Below are positions 6,464 through 11,115 of a DNA stretch of 11,115 nt, piece by piece; the first letter of the stretch is position 1, and every line of letters begins with the position of its first letter. The stretch is taken from the NCBI GenBank assembly GCA_900549885.1, contig URQA01000084.1, forward strand, positions 1-11,115, read 5' to 3'. The stretch is from an uncultured Eubacteriales bacterium (GTDB lineage: Bacteria; Bacillota; Clostridia; Oscillospirales; Oscillospiraceae). A program made the translations under genes and the position numbers. Under the pieces are notes generated by a model. It worked only from the letters and a program-made list of their open reading frames with translations. It did not search any database and had not been told where the DNA came from.

Positions 6464-8899
6464 ATGAAACACGAACTGTTTAATGATAACTGGAAATTTT
6501 GGGAGGACAAGGACGCCTTTGCCCTGATCTGGAGCGTGCCGGACAACGCTCAGACCGTCCGCCTGCCCCATGACGCCATGATCGGCGCCAGGGCCTATGC
6601 GGACAGCCCCGCCGGGGCGGACGGCGCCTACCGAGATGGGGCCAGCTATGTCTACTACAAGGAATTGTACGCCCCCGAGCGGTGGCGGGACCAAACGTTG
6701 AAGCTGTACTTTGAAGGGGTTAGCCGCAGTGCCATGGTGTATGTCAACAACCAGCGGGCCGCCTTGGTCCCGTACGCCTATACCGCCTTTTATGTGGACC
6801 TGGACGACTACCTCAAATACGGGCAGGTCAACCAGATCCGTGTGTGTGTCCGCACCGGGGACATGCCCAACAGCCGATGGTATGCCGGGGGCGGTATCTA
6901 TCGGGACGTCTACCTGTTGGAGGGAGGGCTGGCCCATATCCCGCCCCAGGGCCTCCGGGTGACTACCGCCAGCCTGGACGGGGATATGGCCGTGGTCCAG
7001 GTGGAAACCGAGCTGGTCAACCGCTTCCACCACCTAGTGACGGCGGAAGTGAAAACCCAACTGTACGGCCCGGACGGCGCTCTCATTGCCGTCGAGACCA
7101 CGCCGCTGACCCTGATGGGAGGGAGCAAGGAGCCACTGAAGCAGACCCTGGCGGTGGCTGGTCCCCACCCCTGGAGCGACCTGTCCCCCGACCTGTATAC
7201 CTGCCGTGTCACCTTGACGGCGGTCGGACAGGAGCTGGACAGCGCGGAGACAGCCTTCGGCATCCGAACCATCTCTGTGGATGCCCGCAGGGGCCTGCGG
7301 ATCAACGGCAGGAGCGTGAAGCTGCGGGGCGCATGCATCCACCACGACGGAGGTCTGCTAGGGGCGGCTACCTTTGAAGAAGCGGAGTTTCGACGTATGC
7401 GCCTGCTGAAAGAGGCGGGCTTCAACGCGGTGCGCTCCGCCCACAACCCCATGGCTCCTGTGGCCCTCCGGGCGTGCGACGTCCTGGGTATCTATGTGAT
7501 GGACGAGGCCTTTGACATGTGGACCCGGAGTAAAAAGGATTACGATTACAGCCAAGTTTTTGAAAAGTGGTGGCGCGACGACCTGGCGGCTATGGTGAAA
7601 AAGGATTACAATCACCCCAGTGTTATTCTGTACTCCATAGGCAACGAGATCCCGGAGATTGCCACGGCTCACGGAGCCGCTCTGGGGCGGGAGATGCGTC
7701 GTGTAGTAGAGCGGTTAGATCCTACCCGTCCGTCGCTGGCCTGCATCAACGGCGTTTTCGCCACCGGAGATCGATTGGATGAGATCATTGCCGATGTGCT
7801 CCAAAGCAGCGACAGGCCGGGCGGCGGCGGGGCGGGTAATGTCAACGACTTTATGGCGGCCACGTCCACCCACGCCGACGAGATCGCCAATCATCCTCTG
7901 ATCTCCCGCAACCTGGAACTGGCCGGGGCCGGGATGGAGCTGATGGGCTACAACTATATGACAGCCCGGCACGAGCCGGACGGTGCGCGTTACCCCAACC
8001 GGGTCATCGTGGGCAGTGAGACTTATACGCCGGAAATCGCCCGCAACTGGGACATTGTGGAACGCTGTTCCCATGTCATCGGCGACTTCACCTGGACCGG
8101 GTGGGACTATCTGGGGGAGGCCGGCGTAGGTGTGCCCGCCTACCGGCCGGGGGAGGGCAGCTTCGGCGCCCAGTACCCCTGTCAGCTGGCCTATGTGGGG
8201 GACATCGACATCACTGGTTTCCGCCGCCCGGCCTCATACTTCCGGGAGATTGTCTTTGGCCTGCGCAAGGATCCCTACATCACCGTGCAGGATCCGACCC
8301 ATTACGGACAGCAGCCCATGCAGACCCCCTGGGTCATCAGCGACAACTACGCCTCCTGGACCCACCCCGGCTTTGAGGGCAGGCCTGTGGTGGTGGAGGT
8401 GTACTCCCCCGGCGACGAGGTGGAGCTGCTGCTGAACGGAGCGTCCCTGGGCCGCCGGGCTGCCGGGAAAGAGGCCGGATTCCGGGCCTTGTTTGAGACG
8501 GTATACCGCCCCGGCAGACTGGAGGCGATTGCATATGAGAAGGGCCGGGAACTGGGGCGGAGCGAACTTACCACGGCACAGAATCCTCTGGTCCTGCGGG
8601 TCCAGCCGGAGGAGACGGATGGCCGGGAATTGATATACGTCAATATCACCCTGGAGGATGGGCACGGGGTATGCATGAACACCGATACGGGTATCTCCGC
8701 CCTGGTAGAGGGAGACGGGGGGCTGGCCGGGTTCGGCAGTGCAGATCCCAAGCCCCTCACCGGGTACACAGATGGGGTCAGCCGGATGTTCCACGGCAGG
8801 GCTCAGGCCATTGTTCGTAAGACCGCTAGGAACGGCATGGTTGTTCTGACAGTCGGCGCGGAAGGGTATAAACCAGTGCGGATGGAGATTCGGTTTTGA
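6464..8899 (+). CDS. GH2 beta-galactosidase-like glycosidase, cytoplasmic
   Basis: This 811-residue retaining beta-glycosidase contains, in order: a jelly-roll sugar-binding domain (about 1-150, with LPHDAMIG and GGGIYRDVYL); an immunoglobulin-like domain (about 160-270); a TIM barrel (about 275-570, with RGACIHHDGG and RSAHNPMAP); a DUF4982-type beta domain (about 635-705, VELLLNGASLG); and a final beta domain. The acid/base is E395 in GNEI and the nucleophile is E519 in IVGSETYT. FTWTGWDYLGE follows, as in beta-galactosidases. The N-x-K carboxylate-binding motif of beta-glucuronidases was not found, which argues against that activity. No signal peptide is seen. The ribosome binding site GAGGG (6453-6457) overlaps the GH3 stop codon, so the two genes are closely linked in translation. 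Beta-galactoside or alpha-L-arabinopyranoside substrates are both possible for this kind of GH2. It appears to be the last gene of the operon. Confidence 0.93.
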   Translation: MKHELFNDNWKFWEDKDAFALIWSVPDNAQTVRLPHDAMIGARAYADSPAGADGAYRDGASYVYYKELYAPERWRDQTLKLYFEGVSRSAMVYVNNQRAALVPYAYTAFYVDLDDYLKYGQVNQIRVCVRTGDMPNSRWYAGGGIYRDVYLLEGGLAHIPPQGLRVTTASLDGDMAVVQVETELVNRFHHLVTAEVKTQLYGPDGALIAVETTPLTLMGGSKEPLKQTLAVAGPHPWSDLSPDLYTCRVTLTAVGQELDSAETAFGIRTISVDARRGLRINGRSVKLRGACIHHDGGLLGAATFEEAEFRRMRLLKEAGFNAVRSAHNPMAPVALRACDVLGIYVMDEAFDMWTRSKKDYDYSQVFEKWWRDDLAAMVKKDYNHPSVILYSIGNEIPEIATAHGAALGREMRRVVERLDPTRPSLACINGVFATGDRLDEIIADVLQSSDRPGGGGAGNVNDFMAATSTHADEIANHPLISRNLELAGAGMELMGYNYMTARHEPDGARYPNRVIVGSETYTPEIARNWDIVERCSHVIGDFTWTGWDYLGEAGVGVPAYRPGEGSFGAQYPCQLAYVGDIDITGFRRPASYFREIVFGLRKDPYITVQDPTHYGQQPMQTPWVISDNYASWTHPGFEGRPVVVEVYSPGDEVELLLNGASLGRRAAGKEAGFRALFETVYRPGRLEAIAYEKGRELGRSELTTAQNPLVLRVQPEETDGRELIYVNITLEDGHGVCMNTDTGISALVEGDGGLAGFGSADPKPLTGYTDGVSRMFHGRAQAIVRKTARNGMVVLTVGAEGYKPVRMEIRF

Positions 8900-8951
8900 C
8901 TGGCTGGCCCTCAGCTCATGAGCCGCATAGCCCGGCACACCGCCGAACCGG

Positions 8952-9119
8952 ATGACTGGGGGCAGAGGGGTACAGTCAGCGATAAAGAAACAAGAGGAAA
9001 ACTTGGCCGCCCATGCTGTGCTGTTCGGCTTTGCAAAAGAATATTATTTGCCTTTGCGTGCCCTGCTCGATGTTTTTGGTATGGGGAGAAAAAACCACTG
9101 GTGTGTGCAAGGTGAGTAA
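8952..9119 (+). CDS. Possible 55-residue small protein in the intergenic region
   Basis: I do not recognise this product. The frame is open from 8931 and runs from an ATG at 8952 to TAA at 9117-9119. The N-terminus is polar and charged (AIKKQEENLAAH, residues 10-21). It is followed by an amphipathic, aromatic-rich stretch (AVLFGFAKEYYLPLRALLDVFGMG, 22-45, quoted here only for its pattern of hydrophobic residues alternating with charges) and a basic/aromatic end (RKNHWCVQGE). This looks more like real protein than the other two frames, one of which gives a Cys/Arg-rich 65-residue product. Against it, the ATG has no ribosome binding site. A TTG at 9003, preceded by AGAGGAA (8993-8999), would give 38 residues instead. 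It could be a genuine small protein, the 3' remnant of a lost gene, or chance. It ends 32 bases before the esterase gene. Confidence 0.3.
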   Translation: MTGGRGVQSAIKKQEENLAAHAVLFGFAKEYYLPLRALLDVFGMGRKNHWCVQGE

Positions 9120-9125
9120 TATAAC
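9120..9125 (+). promoter_or_regulatory. Candidate -10 box (TATAAC) for the secreted esterase
   Basis: TATAAC matches the sigma-A -10 consensus at five of six bases and lies in an AT-rich pocket 26 bases before the start codon. No good -35 box exists at 16-18 bases upstream (9096-9103 reads CACTGGTG), so this is weak. A promoter somewhere between 8900 and 9130 is expected because the gap is much larger than any inside the operon. Confidence 0.25.
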
Positions 9126-9137
9126 TAATCAGAAAAT

Positions 9138-9144
9138 AAGGAGG
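9138..9144 (+). promoter_or_regulatory. Strong ribosome binding site of the secreted esterase
   Basis: AAGGAGG, a near-perfect anti-16S match, lies 7 bases before the ATG at 9152. It is the strongest site in the window. It fixes the start at a typical signal peptide and suggests high translation. Confidence 0.85.
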
Positions 9145-9151
9145 ATCATCG

Positions 9152-11083
9152 ATGAAGCGTAAGCGTTTGGTCTCTGCTGTATTGGCCTGTGCCATGACAG
9201 TCGGTTTAACAAGCCTGCCTGCGGTAGCGGCGGAAGCCCCAACGGAAGCAGAAGTGACGGAAATGACGGTTGGTGAAAACACTGTGTTCGTTTATGCACC
9301 GGAACGTGATATGGTGGTATCTTCTACCTGCACTGCACCCTGCTTTATTGTATTTGGCTCTGAACCTTATACTGCGGATTCTGCAAAAACGCAGGCCGAA
9401 AATTCCGGCTTGGCGGAGCTGGCTGCTGGAGAGGGAGCTACTGTCGTCTTTGTCAATCCCAAGGGCGAGACCTGGACTGACGAGGACACTGTGGTATATT
9501 CGACTTTGATCGGTATGTATTCCAATTCTTCCACCAGTATCTTCGTCAACGGCATTTCCAATGAAACCAATGCTATGAGCGGTCAAACCGAAACCAAAAT
9601 TCTCGGCGACACTGGCCGGATTTATCTGTATGGCGAAGGTGCTGGGGCTGACTTTGCGGCCGCAAATTTCATGAAGAATGTCGTGCTGGACACCACGTTT
9701 CCCGACGGTGTGACCATGTCCTTCGATCGGACACCCACCAGCGTGACGCTGTTCAACCCAACGGCTCTTCCAGAGACAACAGAGCCTGCGGATATTGCGG
9801 TGGCCGTGGTCAACGGGCCTGAGGACACCACCGACAAACTGGATGCCCTCACTGAGAAGGCCGTAGTGGACGCCTCTGACGCTGCCGACGGCTTTGACCG
9901 GCAGTGGATTTTGGACAACTACGGCACTATCTCCGGCGCCTACCGCCGGCAAGCTGGTTTTATGGTCCCCATGCACGACTGGGCCGCTGAAGGCATTGTG
10001 GAAACCGTGGAGAGCTTCACCCTCTCCGATGGCAGCACCGTCAACTATGTCACCTATTACGGCGACGGCCTGGATGTTACCGACACTTCCAGCAAGGTGC
10101 CCCTGGTGCTGATTTTCCACGGCGGCGGCAACACCGCGCTTTACCACGCCCAAGCATCTGAGTGGCCCCTGATCGGTAAGGAGTACGGCTTTATCACGGT
10201 GGCTGTCGACCTCCACTATCCCAATACCACCGCCGCACAGACGGTGGAACTGTTGGATCATCTGAAGAGTGAGTATGCTGTAGACCCCTCCCGCGTCTAT
10301 GCCTCCGGCTTCTCCATGGGCTCTATTAAGAGCTGGGACCTCTTTGAACAGTATCCCACCCTGTTTGCCGGTGTTGCTCCCATGGACGGCGCTAACAATG
10401 TAGGTATTGACAGCTACAATCAGGAGGTGGAGTACAACACCGACGTGGTTGTTCCTGTGTTTTACGTAGGCGGACAAACCTCCCCGCTGCCTGAGCTGGC
10501 CAATCAGGATCCCAAGATCCAGGAGCGCATCGCCTATGCATTCTCGGTGAACGGGGTGAAGCAGGAGTATACCTATAATGAGAATGTCAACCTGTGGTGG
10601 GGCGTCAACGGCGACATCAATTACGCAGTCACCGACAACGTCTACTTTACCAACAGTACGCTGAACATCCACCTGTTCCAGAGTGCAGACGGCAAATATT
10701 ACACCGCTCTGGCCGACGCCACCAACATGAGCCACGAGGTCTATGGCCGCAACAGCTGGGCCGCCTGGGACTTTTTGAGCCAGTTCAGCCGCAATGAGGA
10801 CGGTTCCATCTCCATCTCCGGGGTGACCTATTCCCGGCCCGCCGACGATGGCTCCGTGTCGGATAACGCTTACAACACCGCCGACGAAGAGCCCGAAAGC
10901 CCCAATGAACCCGGAACCTCCGGCATCACCCATACCGTGGCTCGGGGCGAGAGTCTTTGGAGCATCGCCCAGGACTATCTGGGTTCCGGTACGCTTTGGA
11001 ATATGGTCTATGAGGCCAATCGGGACGTCATCTCCAATCCCAACATGATCTATGTGGGTCAGGTGCTGACGATCCCCGGCTGA
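9152..11083 (+). CDS. Secreted LysM-anchored PHB-depolymerase/feruloyl-esterase-like protein with a degenerate N-terminal hydrolase domain
   Basis: This 643-residue exported protein starts with a signal peptide: KRKR, a hydrophobic core, and cleavage after about residue 26 in LPAVAA. Residues about 33-215 have alpha/beta-hydrolase layout but an elbow GEGAG (161-165) with G163 where the serine should be. Residues about 250-560 form an intact hydrolase: oxyanion motif HGGG (323-326), nucleophile S388 in GFSMG, likely H528 in NMSHEVYG, and an acidic residue such as E448 (uncertain). These features fit the PHB-depolymerase/feruloyl-esterase (esterase D-like) group. An acidic, Pro-rich linker follows, then one LysM (593-643: HTVARGESLWSIAQDYLG ... 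VGQVLTIPG) that should bind peptidoglycan. The protein would thus sit in the cell wall and cleave esters outside the cell. The substrate is unknown. It lies 252 bases after the operon and is probably transcribed separately. Base composition is lower in GC over roughly the first 500 bases than in the rest. Confidence 0.88.
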   Translation: MKRKRLVSAVLACAMTVGLTSLPAVAAEAPTEAEVTEMTVGENTVFVYAPERDMVVSSTCTAPCFIVFGSEPYTADSAKTQAENSGLAELAAGEGATVVFVNPKGETWTDEDTVVYSTLIGMYSNSSTSIFVNGISNETNAMSGQTETKILGDTGRIYLYGEGAGADFAAANFMKNVVLDTTFPDGVTMSFDRTPTSVTLFNPTALPETTEPADIAVAVVNGPEDTTDKLDALTEKAVVDASDAADGFDRQWILDNYGTISGAYRRQAGFMVPMHDWAAEGIVETVESFTLSDGSTVNYVTYYGDGLDVTDTSSKVPLVLIFHGGGNTALYHAQASEWPLIGKEYGFITVAVDLHYPNTTAAQTVELLDHLKSEYAVDPSRVYASGFSMGSIKSWDLFEQYPTLFAGVAPMDGANNVGIDSYNQEVEYNTDVVVPVFYVGGQTSPLPELANQDPKIQERIAYAFSVNGVKQEYTYNENVNLWWGVNGDINYAVTDNVYFTNSTLNIHLFQSADGKYYTALADATNMSHEVYGRNSWAAWDFLSQFSRNEDGSISISGVTYSRPADDGSVSDNAYNTADEEPESPNEPGTSGITHTVARGESLWSIAQDYLGSGTLWNMVYEANRDVISNPNMIYVGQVLTIPG

Positions 11084-11115
11084 CTGCAACTGACTAAATA
11101 TCCCTATACCATTTG

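Noticed and set aside
5453..7033. 526-codon minus-strand open frame across the GH3/GH2 junction
   Set aside because: It spans two genuine plus-strand genes with catalytic motifs and has no domain-like content.
6464..8899. Beta-glucuronidase identity for the GH2 enzyme
   Set aside because: The N-x-K motif that recognises the glucuronate carboxylate was not found after the nucleophile.
8914..8923. Perfect palindrome GCTCATGAGC just after the GH2 stop, considered as terminator or operator
   Set aside because: It has no loop and no following T-run, so it is not an intrinsic terminator. A single 10-base palindrome is weak evidence for an operator.
9042..9047. TATTAT as a promoter -10 box
   Set aside because: No -35-like sequence lies 16-18 bases upstream, and it falls inside the possible small reading frame.
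9072..9095. GTTTTT...AAAAAC inverted repeat considered as a terminator stem
   Set aside because: The stem is short and A/T-only, with no downstream T-tract.
8918..9115. 65-codon plus-strand frame between the GH2 and the esterase
   Set aside because: It has no ribosome binding site and an Arg/Cys-rich, non-protein-like composition. The overlapping frame ending at 9119 looks more plausible.
9182..9190. VLAC near the esterase N-terminus considered as a lipobox
   Set aside because: The cysteine is at residue 13 with only a very short hydrophobic stretch before it. The hydrophobic core continues to an AVAA signal-peptidase I site, so a LysM-attached soluble protein is more likely.
9206..11089. 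627-codon open frame on the minus strand opposite the esterase
   Set aside because: It is a codon-bias shadow. The sense strand has a signal peptide, GFSMG and LysM with a strong ribosome binding site.

Overview
All genes read on the + strand. The window is GC-rich in its coding parts, uses strong GGAGG-type ribosome binding sites and packs its genes tightly. It carries several glycoside hydrolases, an RbsC-type sugar permease and a LysM-tailed secreted esterase. This suits a gut-associated, high-GC Clostridia (Oscillospirales, Flavonifractor/Lawsonibacter-like). That placement is inferred from gene content and style, not from a marker gene.

Bases 1-8899 look like one operon of six genes separated by only 5-34 bases: the 3' part of a ribose-type ABC sugar permease, a GH78 alpha-L-rhamnosidase, a YwnB/COG2910-like NAD(P)-binding reductase, a beta-phosphoglucomutase, a GH3 enzyme of the beta-N-acetylglucosaminidase type, and a GH2 beta-galactosidase-like enzyme. 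None of the three glycosidases has a signal peptide. The simplest reading is that the transporter imports small rhamnosylated glycosides or oligosaccharides, which are taken apart in the cytoplasm. The beta-phosphoglucomutase would then feed beta-glucose-1-phosphate, made by a phosphorylase not present here, into glycolysis. No rhamnose catabolic genes, regulator or solute-binding protein lie in the window.

Bases 8900-9151 form an intergenic stretch that is AT-richer in its second half. It may encode a 55-residue peptide, and it holds a weak promoter candidate and a very strong ribosome binding site for the last gene. Bases 9152-11083 encode a secreted, cell-wall-attached protein. After a signal peptide comes what looks like a degenerate alpha/beta-hydrolase domain lacking its serine, then an intact PHB-depolymerase/feruloyl-esterase-like domain, an acidic linker and one LysM. 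It is probably a separate transcription unit. If it works with the operon, it would act outside the cell, for example by removing acyl groups before uptake.

No RNA genes, insertion sequences, CRISPR arrays or convincing terminators were seen. Most of the window is recognisable carbohydrate metabolism. The less ordinary points are the tandem dead/live hydrolase fusion, the extra C-terminal tail on the rhamnosidase, the beta-phosphoglucomutase without a phosphorylase, the divergent permease and the possible small protein.
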